From Hirundichthys speculiger (taxonomy: Eukaryota; Chordata; Actinopteri; Beloniformes; Exocoetidae): a DNA stretch of 64,000 nt. A program made the position numbers and the translations under genes. Where the stretch lies: NCBI GenBank assembly GCA_018398805.1, contig JAGFBZ010002028.1, forward strand, positions 1,612,501-1,676,500, read 5' to 3'. This document shows, piece after piece, positions 50,814 through 64,000 of this stretch. The first letter of the stretch is position 1. Every line of letters begins with the position of its first letter. The notes under the pieces are model-generated. The model was not told where the DNA came from, made no database searches, and saw nothing but the letters and a program-made list of their open reading frames with translations.

Positions 50814-51119
50814 TGCAAATCAGCCTGAGGTGAACTCAGGAGCAAACTCCTTTCTTTTTCTCTTAGTGACTCCTCACTGTGGCGTACAAAGCAGTCATTG
50901 TCTCTTCCATGGATTTAAATTCGACATCTATCAGCAGAAATCCAACTTCATATTCAGAATTATGTTTTTATTCTGAGCCCTTTAGATTTACGGAGGACAC
51001 GAGTCTTTCTTACCATCCTCCATTATTGCACAATGATGCAGTTGCCCAGAAACGACAAAGCAAGGTGGCCACATCTGTCTCGCTCGTCTGATCCAAGCGG
51101 GGAAAACTGTAGTTCTTCA

Positions 51120-51370
51120 ACTGACCTCTAGAGGCTGTCTCCAAAGCTGTTCAATCTTATGTGACCCCCATGTTAAACTGTCCAACTTTGCAACATAAAT
51201 AACCATAGTTTATAGTCTGTCTCAAAAATAGATTTGGTCTCCATAGCATCCATGACAAGTGTCTGATGTCGCTATGGTTAATGGCAAGCTGTCATCACTT
51301 TAGATAATTAGCACTTAGCACCGTCTTGACTTCTGAGCTGCGAATAAAGACTTAACAGTTCAGTAGCAGT
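51120..51370 (+). repeat. Interspersed repeat family A, copy 3
   Basis: Contains GACCCCCATGTTAAACTGTC, TTTGGTCTCCATAGCATCC and GACTTCTGAGCTGCGAATAA in the same order as the copies at 42.8 and 44.5 kb. Partial relatives are visible near 46990-47060, 47890-47980 and, inverted, 59815-59930. Confidence 0.6.
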
Positions 51371-54300
51371 CATTTTTATTTTAAAGAGATGGTGTTTTGT
51401 TCTTAGTTCTACTAAGAGACTGGCTGTGGGTCTGGAACAGTCAGAGTGTGAAGTTTAGCGAAGCAGCAAAGCAGCAGGAAGCCTGGGCTAACTGTGCTTT
51501 AGCTTTATGTCCGCAGCCTTGAAATCCCCTGAGGTTCTTCACCACAGCTGGGTCCAGGCTCCTCCAACTGTGGCTCCCCCCCCCCTGTTTGGCCTGCACC
51601 CTTTAGTATTAACTAACTGGAGCCAGATCTTTCCCGACATCCACCTGTGATGAAGCCATGGGGATGGCAGTGTTGCAGTCCTCGTGGCTTTGTCACAGCT
51701 GGCCCTCAACATTAACCAGTTATAGTTAAAAGGCTGCAGGTCAAACTGGAGGGTGGCTCAGCCGGCGAAGCAGTGAGCCAGCTGTGGTGAAGCATCATTT
51801 ACTGTCAGCTTGTCGAGGGTCCCGCTCAATCAGAGTTCTGCCTTTCCGCGTTTTAACTCTGATATTAGTCGTTTTTGATACCATTCTGGGGGCAACGTCA
51901 GAAAGAGAAGGGTCTGGCTGCAGCCCGCGGAGAAACTGAAACTTTAACTTCACACTCCTCTTGATCAGAAATTAGGATGGAATGACAGATTTGATCAGAA
52001 TCAGTGTAACATGAGCTAGCATGAGCTAAGCCAAGCTAACGTTGGTGATTGAGCTATGTTGAATGTGTTCCCAGCAGCCACCAGGGTTTCCCGTTTAGTC
52101 CATTTGCCCATTTTCGGCTTTCCTGAGTTCAAGCACAATCACTTCCTACTAATATGGAGCCTCTCAGCTGTACCAAAAGAATTACTTCTACTCCGGAGAA
52201 AACCCATGGGTGACGGCACCTGGATTTGTCCAGTTCTTTTTATGGACTCTATGTGGAAAAAAAAAAAAACAGTAGTGGTTCAGAGGATACTTATTTGCTA
52301 CTGGATGTCATTAAATCCATTACATTAGACTTTTGAAAAATCTCCCCCCAAAAAAACTCCTGCCCTTTTCATGCAAAGATGACAATAAATTGATATGTTA
52401 TAGAACAATATGCACAGAGTTTGGGTCTTGATCACCTGAGGAGAAGGAGTCCTCTCATTAATTCAATTAAAGGCCCCTTTTTCTTCCAAATTTGTACACA
52501 ACCTACAAAATATGATCATGAAACCGGCGTTGACAAAATCTGGATCCAGGAGTTCTTTCCTTTGAGAATCTCAGTAATGACACAATCCCCTCTGAGGAGG
52601 ACTGTTGGCTTATTTTCCTCCGTCTTACAAACAAACACCTTAGTAGGGGTTTATCTAAGCAGACATACTAATATTTGTTTCCCACGATTTCCATTTAAAG
52701 CGATAGGACTGGTGTGTAAACAGCTGGTTTGTGTGAGTCCCAGAGGGGTTGGGTATTAAAAAAGAAAATCCCAAACACACACAAAGCAGCCATCATCTTA
52801 ATGAGGGCTTGCAGCAGTGTTTGAGTCTGGTGGAGCATTTACAAATATAAATACAAGTTCATCAGGAAAGAAACATGGGTGCCAACAGCAACAACATCCA
52901 CTCGGTTTGAGGATGTTTATTATGATTTCATGAATGCTTAAAGCGATCTTTTTTGTGTGTTTCATTACCAAATGTTATATGAGGATTTATTCTGGTCTCT
53001 GTAGCCACTGAGCCGTATTGGCATCCTTCAAAATAAAATTGTTCAAGTATAAAATCTCTTTTTTTTTCATAAGAAGTTATTTATTGTACATAGAAACTTT
53101 GAACAGTAGCTGTGAAAAATTCGGCATGATAGTTGCATTTAACCTGATTATTATGTAGTCTATGAATGTCAAACGGTGTCGCCCTTTTGCTTGATTGCTG
53201 CCGTTGCCTGTGAAGAAAGCTAAAATGTGGAAATACCTGACTGACTGCACAGAATACAAAGATGCTAATACAGTTAAAAACATGGTGGATTGAAACATTT
53301 TTTTAAATAAATGCAGCTATTGCTGTTTGCAGCAGAAAACTCCAGCAGCCTGACTTGTAATCGGTCTCACCTACTGAAAATGCCCACAAGCCCAAGTGGA
53401 GCAAAGGACACTCAGGGAGACACCTGGAACCTGGGGGACGCGCTGCAGAGAGGCCAGTTCATCCACGGCAACGCAACACATTCAGACAGGCGGCGGTCTT
53501 CAGGCGAGCGAGGAGCAGAATATGAACGGGCAGACTTTCAGAGACATGGGCTTAGATGTTAAAGGTAAAAGGACGAATGTCTGAAAACAGATGAACGAGC
53601 TCAAATAATTTTTTTTTAAACAGTATTTATTGACATATATAAGAACAAAATAAAGAAGAAAGGAAGATGAGGTGTGATTCAGTGTCATTGGTTATTCTGG
53701 GAAACAACAGACACTGCTGAAAGTGGCACAGTTTTGATTGTGATCGTAATCCAGGTTATCATTTGCTGTTTTTTTTAACAGTTCTTTTTACTGTTCTGAA
53801 TTAATGCATTTAGGATATTAATTCTTTAGTGTTTCAATCTTCACTGATATTAAAATTTCATAAGGGAAGCCCTCCATTTTTCAGGTCTGTCTTAAAACAT
53901 CCTTACATATTTAGCATTTAACACCATTAAAATATTGTCCAGAACTTCCAGTCTAAGTGATGGGGAACAAAAGATTATGCATATCCTCCAAACTCTGGAA
54001 AAGTATAGGAGCAGAGATCTGACATCTGAGGCCTAAGTTAAGATACATGTTTATTTAGCAACAATTCAAAATCAGGATCAGATATCAGCCCTGATTTTGA
54101 CAGAATATGTGGATCAGTTATTAGAAACTTAAAGAGATCCATAAGATGATTCATTCACTGTAAATGTGTTGCTGACGTATGACCTCTACATAGATTTTGT
54201 TTCTATACATGTTCAGTTGCAGCTGTTTGTTTGTTTGAAATTTGATTTGATGTAATTTGGCATTTGAATGTTGGTGGTCAATTATTTATTTATTTTTAAC

Positions 54301-55501
54301 AAGTAATTCATGAAAGTTTTGTGTATTATTTTGTCATATTTGGTCTTATGAAATCATTTTTTTCTTAAGAAAGAAATGTTAAAGTCAAACCTAATGTCAT
54401 TAGCCCCTACAATCCCAGGCATGGAGAATATATATATGGATTAACAAGGAAACAAGGAAAACATTTTGTATTCTCTTTTTTTGCTAATGCTACACCAGTT
54501 TTTGCACAATATTCCTGTGAAGCAGGAAAACTGCAACAGTTAAATGCAGGTCCCTCAGCTTTTTGTCATATTAAATGAAAAATTACTCCAGTTTGCTTAT
54601 TTGTATTGTAATGGACATGAAAAAACATGTAAAACGTTCATTTCATATCATTCTAAACATGATTTTGTGTTTTCTTTCTTGTGATGTAAAAATATAACAA
54701 AGGAAACTATTGTACAAAGTAGGATACAATAAAATATTGGTTTAAAAAAGATCCGTATAATACCAAACACCTGTTGGTTCTTCCAGAGTATGTGGTTTTA
54801 GAGTTTTGTGCTTGGTGTTAAACTGCTAAACTGGTTAGCCTACCGCTAATATACCAGCTACCAGTAGCATGCTAAAACTTCTCAGTCAACATTTTTGTTT
54901 TTAGCTGATAGTTTGGTTCATGAAATTGGCATCATTTTTACACTAAAGAATTTGTGTTACGGAAAAAGAAAATCTTCCTAAGCTTTTACCTGAGCTAACA
55001 TAGCTAGCCAGCTCTTTAGCTAACAACAGAGTGAGTCGACAATTTACTCTAAAAGATGCATTGTTTCCATTCGCTTTATTGTTATGTCTCTATGCAAATC
55101 TCGTGTCTTTTTGGGAAACCGTTTGTTCTCTGACAACAGAGGTTAAAATGAAGTTAGCCAGACAACAACTTCATCTTTTATTTTCGACTGTGTTTCAGCT
55201 CCATCGACAGTTAGCTCTGTCAGGATGGTCAGTATTCAAAGTTAGTTTTCCTCTGATTTCACCGTCTTTAGTTAATCATCACACTACACTAATTCAAAGC
55301 TAAATTAATGGGCTTTGTCAATAAATTTCAGTTTTCAGTAAACGGGCAGCACAAAACTGACAAATGTACTCTCATTACCGCTCATCATACATTCAACTGA
55401 CACCTATATATTGTTGCATTCCCTCTTAAAATATTACCATTATGACACACAGAGCTTCACAAAAGCCTGTAAACACCATGTTATTCTTAAGGACAGATGT
55501 T
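51371..55501. other. Gene-free region 3' of c1ql2
   Basis: AT-rich DNA with repeated GCTAGC/TTAGCTA words (52010-52040, 54830-55030) and scattered family A-like fragments (52960-53030). No supportable gene; frames of up to 112 codons lack domains. Confidence 0.55.
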
Positions 55502-55507
55502 TTTATT
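55502..55507 (-). terminator. c1ql2: Candidate c1ql2 polyadenylation signal
   Basis: AATAAA on the minus strand, about 310 nt past the c1ql2 stop codon. The motif is common in AT-rich DNA, so support is positional only. Confidence 0.25.
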
Positions 55508-55816
55508 TAAACAAAAAACAAGGTTTTAGGGGGTTTCTCCTAAAATCTTTTCTACCAGGCTGTTTAAGGGATGCTGTAAATGACCTGAAACATCTGTTTT
55601 CTCAAATCACGCTGTCTCTGCTGAAACTAGTCTCCATTTGAACTGAAGTTAACGTAAATGTAGCCTATATACAAAAGGATCTTTCTTAAATTAACACATC
55701 ATACAGTTGCAGATGAGCGTGTTAGTGTGGCACTGATGTGCAGAAGAAAAGAAACATCTGATCTTTACTCGAGACAAACTCCAGTGATGGTTACAGTCCA
55801 AGCACCTGCCGCAGTT

Positions 55817-57640
<1,824 letters not shown>

Positions 57641-58233
57641 CGTCCAGCTGTTTGCAAAGATGGGACTGGGAGACGATTCAAAGCGCATAAAGTTAAGGAA
57701 CCACTCAGGGAGTAATCATTGCCACGTGATGAAAGGATGAAGGATGTGCAGGTTGTTGCTCCGCTTTACTTGAGAGTGATGAAGGAAGTCAGGAATACTT
57801 AATTACGTCAGTTTAGTCAATCAGGTTTTTAGAAACAGGAAATTAAGTTGAGGTAATCACGGAGTTGTTACTGATTTGTGCCATTCTCCAGCAGTTCAAA
57901 CCATAGAGGTCACTGTTGATACACAGACATAAACTCATCATTCATTTAGAGACATCTAATATTAGACTATACAGTTTTTTTTTTTTTCAAATTTTGACAT
58001 AATTTCCTCAGGTATGAAGGATATGTCTTAAACATCCTTTTGTCAAAATATCACAGAGAAATGGTATAAAAAGCTGCTTTCCTACTATATATTTACTGCA
58101 CTGCTCAGTTTCCTGCACATTTATCAACAGTTGAAAGGACATAATTGTCACTCAGTTATGTTATATTGCACAATGAGTACTTTATTTCTTGCTAATATTT
58201 TCATTTTAATGCAATGGAGTATTGCAAGTTGTA
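57641..58233. other. Upstream of c1ql2, no feature recognised
   Basis: AT-rich DNA beyond the GC-rich c1ql2 5' region. Nothing specific seen. Confidence 0.5.
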
Positions 58234-58695
58234 TTTAAAGGGGACATATGATGTAAAACACACATTAATTTCTTCTCTTGAGATCTTATATTTGATTGTC
58301 TGAAGTGGGCACAACAATAAAAACTCTGACATAACACAAGCCTGTCATTTTCTTTGGGACCATGTAAGTCTGAAAAGATTTCTTTCAGTGAAGTGTTTGA
58401 TTTTGCCCAATATTGTGACATCATAGATTCATATCAGAGTGTATACCCAGTTTTTTCATCATTATATCCACCCAACTTCACTTTAGGCTGCATACAGGAA
58501 GTGAGGAAAGCTGTAGGACAGAACTAAAAAAAGGACACCATCCTTAGAAGTGAGAGGTGGAGCATAATTGAGTGTTTAACTCCACCCTTTAAAACCTGCT
58601 TCTTTGACCTGACTCATAAATGAAAAGAGAAAAATGAAAAAAACACCTGTTATACTTTATTTCTGTGGTATTTTGACCAAAATATGCCACAAAGA
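58234..58695 (+). repeat. Interspersed repeat family B, copy 1
   Basis: Begins TTAAAGGGGACATATGATG, contains TGTGACATCA and GTTTAACTCCACCC, and ends near CTGTGGTATTTTGACC. The same words in the same order occur at 62750-63190. Two diverged copies 4.5 kb apart show it is an interspersed element. No terminal repeats were confirmed, so its class is open. Confidence 0.65.
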
Positions 58696-59153
58696 TTTCA
58701 TTAAAACATCATCAAAACATCATCTGAAATGACTACTGCAAGAGCTGAAACCGGGCTCCACCAGGATCCATGGTTGTTCGGTTGGCTAGTTGTCTCTTGG
58801 TCTTCGGTTCCAGCCGGAGCACTGGCAGGACCCACATTTAGGATCCATGGTAAAGCCTGGTGAGCTAGCTGTCCTGGCTGAGTGACACTGGATAGCCATC
58901 CTATTGGTTAGTGGTCCAGTTAGTCAACCTGGAATGGTCTGAGGGCAAAGGTGGCTCACCAGAAGCAGCGGCCAATGAGCTACTGACTATCTGATCAACC
59001 ATCCTCTGGTTAGCCCTGACTAGCAGCCTGTGGCTGGGCAAAGGTAGCTGCTTTCCACTGCTTAGCTAAGCTTTGCTCCTTGACCCTTCCAGACCAACCC
59101 AGAGCCAGTCACAGTGGTCTGTTAGAAAAACTAACAGCACAACAAGTCACATT

Positions 59154-59804
59154 GGCCACGGTTACATTATGTTTTTTAATTCGGAATTAATTATTCTGAA
59201 TTAAATAATTCAGAATTAAACTATTTTTCTTCGAGTTTACATGGAAATAGTAATACCGAATTGAGGTTTACATGGAAAACACGTTTGATCGGCTTTATCC
59301 AATTCCGCTTAAGGTCTGGGGGTTGGGAAGGGTTCTGATTGGATGGGGGGGGCGGATGTCTTTACGTATTTACGTCTACTGGAAGAAAACAAACTTACTC
59401 GATTAGCAACAACATGGAGGACTACATTATTAGCATCCTTTTTGGATTTGTTTTGATTTTATTTTTGAAGCAGCAGCACGGCAACATCATGTTGATGATT
59501 TTCTTTCGAAAACAAGCCCAGCGCGGAATATAAGCGTCATCACGACAGACGGGCAAGAGAACGAGCATGCGCAGAAAGACTGGAATTAATTTAAAGGGGA
59601 ATGAGTGTATACATGACCACGGAATTATTCTATTCGGATTTAGAATCAGAATAAACCAGCCACTTACTTTGGAATTAAGTTTAATTCGGAGTGGACATTT
59701 TCATTCGGAATTAGGTGTTTACATGGTAATTTTTAATCATTCTAAATCGGATTTAATTCTAATTCTGAATTAAAGAGGAATTAAACTTCCCACGTAAACG
59801 CACT
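59154..59804. mobile_element. Terminal-inverted-repeat DNA element, family undetermined
   Basis: The left end GGCCACGGTTACATTATG with AATTCGGAATTA words is mirrored by a right end whose inverse reads AGTGCGTTTACGTGGGAAG followed by AATTC-rich DNA; GTTTACATGG motifs recur inside. About 650 nt. A short plus frame (59414-59533, MEDYIISILFGF...) lies within it and has no recognised domain. The target-site duplication is unclear, so the superfamily (Harbinger or hAT) is not assigned. Confidence 0.55.
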
Positions 59805-62749
59805 AATTGTCTTTAAACTAAGAATGATTTATGCACCACCAGGTCTTTATTCACAGTTCAGAAGTCAAGGTCACCAAAGTTAAAGTAGCTAAACTGATGA
59901 CAGTTTACTGTTTTACGCCGTAGACTGCGATGCTGTAATCTCTAAAAAGACGAGGGGGCACAAAACATCCCTAATTATGCATACAGTTGTGTTTCAAAAT
60001 AATTCATCTCCAAAAAAATTCTATCTCCACTACAGTGGTCATGGATTTGAAATGGTGCTATCAGGATCAAAAACGATTTTTTATTTTTTTTTTTGTACTT
60101 GACTGTTACTGTTTGTTTCTGTTGACATTGTCACATGGTGGTCAATGGAAATCGATGTACTGTTTCAGCTGCCCCCTGGTGGTCATTTGAGGAATTGCAA
60201 GATTAGTAAAGTAATTGTACTGTATTCAATTTGTTATTCTGAATAGTACACTGTTTTGTTTTTTTGTTTGTTTTTTAATATAGCTTGTATTTGAGGTTGG
60301 GCTCTTCTGGTTTATGGAATAATGGAGGGTTTGTTTTTATTTCTTTGGGCTTACATGCATTTTGTGACTGACAGTTTAAAGCTGCCAATTATTTTTGTTT
60401 TGAACATGAATGAATTCAGTTTCACGCCGAATTTAATGATCGGTTTCCACTCGCAGCAGCTTAACACATGAGCAGATATCCCAGTCGGACAGCGAGGGGC
60501 ACTTTCAAAGTCACATCGTGTGGCTGAGGGCAGGTTCACGAGGGCGACATCAGCTGACTGACTGCATTGGTCACTTCACACACTCACACACACAGACAGA
60601 GGGACAGTGAGGGGGAGGAGGGGGTGGGAGTCAGCTCATGTTTGCTGGAAGTGGACCAGTAATATCTGACGGCGGTCTGCACCCTCAGCTCTGTGCTCTC
60701 TGCAGCCGCGGGGACAGATTTTGATGTCTTGTTTCATGAGGTTGAGCGCCACAGGCTTTGAATTTAGATTCTCCGTCAAATTAAAATTCATGCCATGCAT
60801 ATCACTACTCCATTGCATACAGATTTGTCTTGCATGCCTCTTTAGGCTCTTTTGTGTCTTTTTCCTGTGAGACCGCTGTGCACTTGTTCTAATTATGTGG
60901 CTTTTGAGGACATCTCTTGAATCAGACTTTTATTAATGCCATTCATCGGGTATTTCCAGAGAATGCAAACTTACGAGACACTCAATAAAGAGAGCACCGA
61001 ACGTAAGAGCTATTGATTTTTGGAAAATTTTCCCAAAAGGACTTGAAATACTTGAAAAGCGTGGGTTGGTGGAGCTAAGCACCTGGAATTGGAGCGCAGG
61101 CCTTACATCTACAACAGAGGCTTTAGAGCTCAAGGCGACGTGAAGAAATCGTCAGAGGCTGAAGACGAAGCTTAGCTGAAGCCCTGAACCCAAACCGATT
61201 CTGGCTCAGTTGCTCACACCTGAAGGTGAGAAAGCGCTGCGACAGGTGGCAGGAGCTGGGTGAGAAATGAAAACTGAGGTTGAGCCAAGAGAACGTGTCC
61301 TGTCCTTGTTTTACATTTTCATGTACAGCAAACTGAAAGGGAGCCGTAAAATTATAAAGTGTAAAACAAAACCATAAAATTAAGTATGCAGGAGCACACG
61401 GGGAGCATGCTACGCTCCCAAACTCTGCTACATGACCTTTAGTCAGGATTCGTACAGTGAACTGTGTCTGTAGGCGATGGTGAGCCATGCACGACACACT
61501 GTCCAAATTATGCTGTGCAGCCTCTGAGATTATCCCTCCCTGCGGCACCGTCATGCTTCCAATCAGCCTGCTTGTAAGAGCACTGCTGTGTCATGCACAC
61601 AAACCATACGCTGAAGCAGTCCATTATTAGCAGCCATTAGACTTTTAAACTGTGTGTAATCAGGTAAAACTGAGACACGAAGCTGGTTTCTGATTCCTTT
61701 AGTTCAATATCATACGATTCGTGTCCATGTTTCTTTCTCGTTTGATACAAATAATTAGTTTGGTTACTCTGGATTCGATTATTTTTTGCTATTTTTTTTC
61801 CCAGAAGGCAGAACCAACAGAGGCAACTGCATCAGGACGCCATTGCTTGGGCAGTTGTTGGTCAGTCACTGTAATTACATTCATTTTGTCTCAGTGAAAC
61901 CTCTTGCATTTACTGAGAGCACTGTCACAGGCCATTACTGTAAATATGTGTGAGGAATCATCACCGAACCCCAACAAGACAGCTGAGGGAACTTGCAACA
62001 TCAGCTCCTGTCTTAAAGTGTGAGCCTAATCCCGTTTGAAGGCCGCTGAAGACACCTCTGTCCTCGACAGCACAGATAGAAATGCTTCTTTTGCGCGTGA
62101 CGTACTGACAGTCAGGTCCCGTCAGACGTTAGTATAGCTGTACCTGTCGCCTCCGATGAACCGTTAATGGCCTTTGCTATTCTCCCACATCACAGTGTCG
62201 CACAAACCCATTCATTATTAACCTGTCAACAAAATGAAACCCTTAATTGGACTGTTAATTACAGACATCATCAACATTTTCGGTCCGTGTCACCAGATCT
62301 TTTTATGGGCCAGCAGTAAACAGCTCTGCTGCTGGATCAGAACACGTCCCATCGACGTGATTTATATAAATAATGGGTTGCCACACCGCTAACTGAAATC
62401 TATGAGCGGAGAAACCTTAAATTCAAATATATATGTCAAGGACTGTGACCTTAAGCACTGTAAACAAATATGGGGCCATGGCTGAGAAACCATGAGAGAG
62501 AGGCGGGGGAGGGGGTGGGGTGGGGTGTGAGTGTGAGTGTGTGGTGACAATGATGCAGCACAGCCAGCCGGGGGGATTCAACCTTTTGCAAGTGGCAAAG
62601 GCAGACATGATGAAGTCCATGGTGACAGTGTGTACCCTGCGGTGAGACATCTTTTTAACACGCTTTTGCTGTTTTACACAAATCCCAAGGCCAGCTTATC
62701 AAATACACCAGCTTCACAGCTGGAGGGGAATAAATAGGAGATGTCATCG
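59805..62749. other. Gene-free region
   Basis: Inverted family A fragment at about 59815-59930, then mixed DNA. The stretch 62030-62300 (CATTATTAACCTGTC, CCTTAATTGGACTGTTAATTA) is complex and may be a conserved element. The 143-codon minus frame at 61123-61554 has no recognisable domain. Confidence 0.5.
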
Positions 62750-63190
62750 TTAAAGGGGACATCTTATAAAAAACACTTCTTCTCTGCTTGAGACCATTTA
62801 TTTTGAGTTTTTGACCAACTTAGACATGGCACAGCCCTGTCACTTTTTTTTTTAAGCCAAGCTACATCTGAAAATATGAGATTCAATGAGCTGTTCAGAT
62901 TTTGGAGGGGTAGTGTGACATCACAGACCCAGAAGAGAGTAAGACTGTCCAGCCTTCCCCATTTTTTCTCCTTCAATCTAAATCTAACTTCGTGGCATTT
63001 GCTGTACCTCAGAGGTTGGTAGCACAAATCTGAAACATAGATTTTCCAAAAGAAGCACATCCTGGTTGAGTGGAGTCAAGTGGTTGACTCCGCCCACTAA
63101 AACTGGCTGCTATGAATAAAACTGCAAAGTAGTTGAAAAGGGATATTTTGTACTGTATTCTTGTGGTATTTAAAGCAAAACATATCACAG
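62750..63190 (+). repeat. Interspersed repeat family B, copy 2
   Basis: Diverged second copy of the element at 58234-58695: TTAAAGGGGACATCTTAT start, GTGTGACATCACAGAC middle, GTTGACTCCGCCCAC and CTTGTGGTATTTAAAGC end, all collinear with copy 1. Confidence 0.65.
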
Positions 63191-63194
63191 TTAA

Positions 63195-63750
63195 AGCCAC
63201 AACATGTAGGATTTTTGTCACTTTTGTGATTTTTATGTCACCAAATTGCCATTTGATGTCAGACATTTGTGATTTTATGACAAAAAGCCACTGTTTACAA
63301 TAAAGTTGCGAAAATTAAGGATTTCGTGATTTTATAACAAAAATTTGAGATTTTAGGACATTGAGTCCTGACTGAGCAAAATTCGCAAGAGTTAATATTA
63401 TATAACAAAATGTTACAAGATTGAGTTAAAGAGTCACAATTTTTCGAGAGAAGAAATTTTACAACAATTTCTTCTTCTTTTTTTTTTTTTTACAACAAAA
63501 ACATGCAATTCTACAGAAATTAGGATTTTTCTTTTACAACAAAAAATTGTGAATTTTTGTCAGAAAGTCAAAGTTTTGCAAATTTTCTGGTTTTTGTTAT
63601 TTGTGATTTTGTTACATTTGAGATTTTATGACAAAAATTAGTTTTTTTCTGCAAAGTTGTAAAATTTGTGATTTTATACAAATTTGTGATTTCAATGTTA
63701 AGTTAAAAAGTGATTTTGTGAAATCTGTGATTTTTTAACAAAATGTTGTA
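63195..63750. repeat. Degenerate AT-rich minisatellite
   Basis: Many imperfect repeats of a roughly 20-30 nt theme, TTTGTGATTTTATGACAAAAA, alternating with AAAGTTGCAAAATT-like spacers, plus poly-T at 63479-63492. Directly follows family B repeat copy 2. No coding frame. Confidence 0.65.
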
Positions 63751-64000
63751 ATTACAGTTCAAAGTTAGGGTTGTATTATTTTATATTATGAGTAAGTGAT
63801 GTAAGACATGTTCATGTTTTGATCCTCAGAAATGTCTGAGCAGGGACCAATTCTGTTGTCCTACACCAGGGACTAATAAATGAGTTTTCTTGTGAGATGC
63901 GATATGCTGCCCCCTTGTGATCACAAGTGATATTGCCACATAGAATGGCTTTAAGGCCCAAGAGGAGCAATTACATACTACACATGCTCTGCTCTTGTAG

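Noticed and set aside
61123..61554. 143-codon minus-strand frame
   Set aside because: No domain or conserved motif; length is not exceptional for 64 kb of six-frame translation.

Overview
The window looks like vertebrate, most probably teleost fish, nuclear DNA. It is gene-poor and intron-bearing, with many simple repeats (TA, CA, poly-A/T) and decayed DNA transposons of fish-typical families (Tc1/mariner, hAT, pogo/Tigger-like). No bacterial gene organisation is visible. The species cannot be named from the sequence.

Only two protein-coding genes can be supported. Both lie on the minus strand and each has two coding exons. (1) en1, the engrailed-1 homeodomain transcription factor, spans 25527-28190 (289 aa, all EH domains present). 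(2) A C1q-like secreted synaptic protein, best called c1ql2, spans 55817-57374. Its exon 1 carries a reading-frame break between the collagen stalk and the C1q head. The pair reproduces the known vertebrate EN1-C1QL2 linkage, which supports both identifications.

Layout: 1-25.5 kb is non-coding sequence downstream of en1, with a strong G-run tract at 9.1 kb and a Tc1-type MITE at 21.1 kb. 25.5-28.7 kb holds en1 and its CpG-rich 5' region. 28.7-55.8 kb is a gene-free interval between en1 and c1ql2. It holds several non-repetitive blocks that may be conserved enhancers (29.79-30.28 and 36.15-36.44 kb are the most convincing by eye) and a series of transposon relics: two decayed Tc1-like elements, a hAT MITE, a second copy of the Tc1-type MITE, a pogo/Tigger-like MITE, a LINE 3' fragment and an unnamed interspersed family. 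55.8-57.4 kb is c1ql2. 57.4-64 kb is upstream sequence with more interspersed repeats and a degenerate AT-rich minisatellite.

The two genes do not form a pathway. En1 is a developmental repressor (midbrain-hindbrain boundary, limb/fin ectoderm, spinal interneurons) and C1ql2 is a secreted synapse organiser. Their proximity most likely reflects old synteny held by en1 regulatory DNA. I found no previously undescribed system. The points most worth following are the c1ql2 frame break, the paired MITE copies beside TA microsatellites, and the enhancer candidates around en1.
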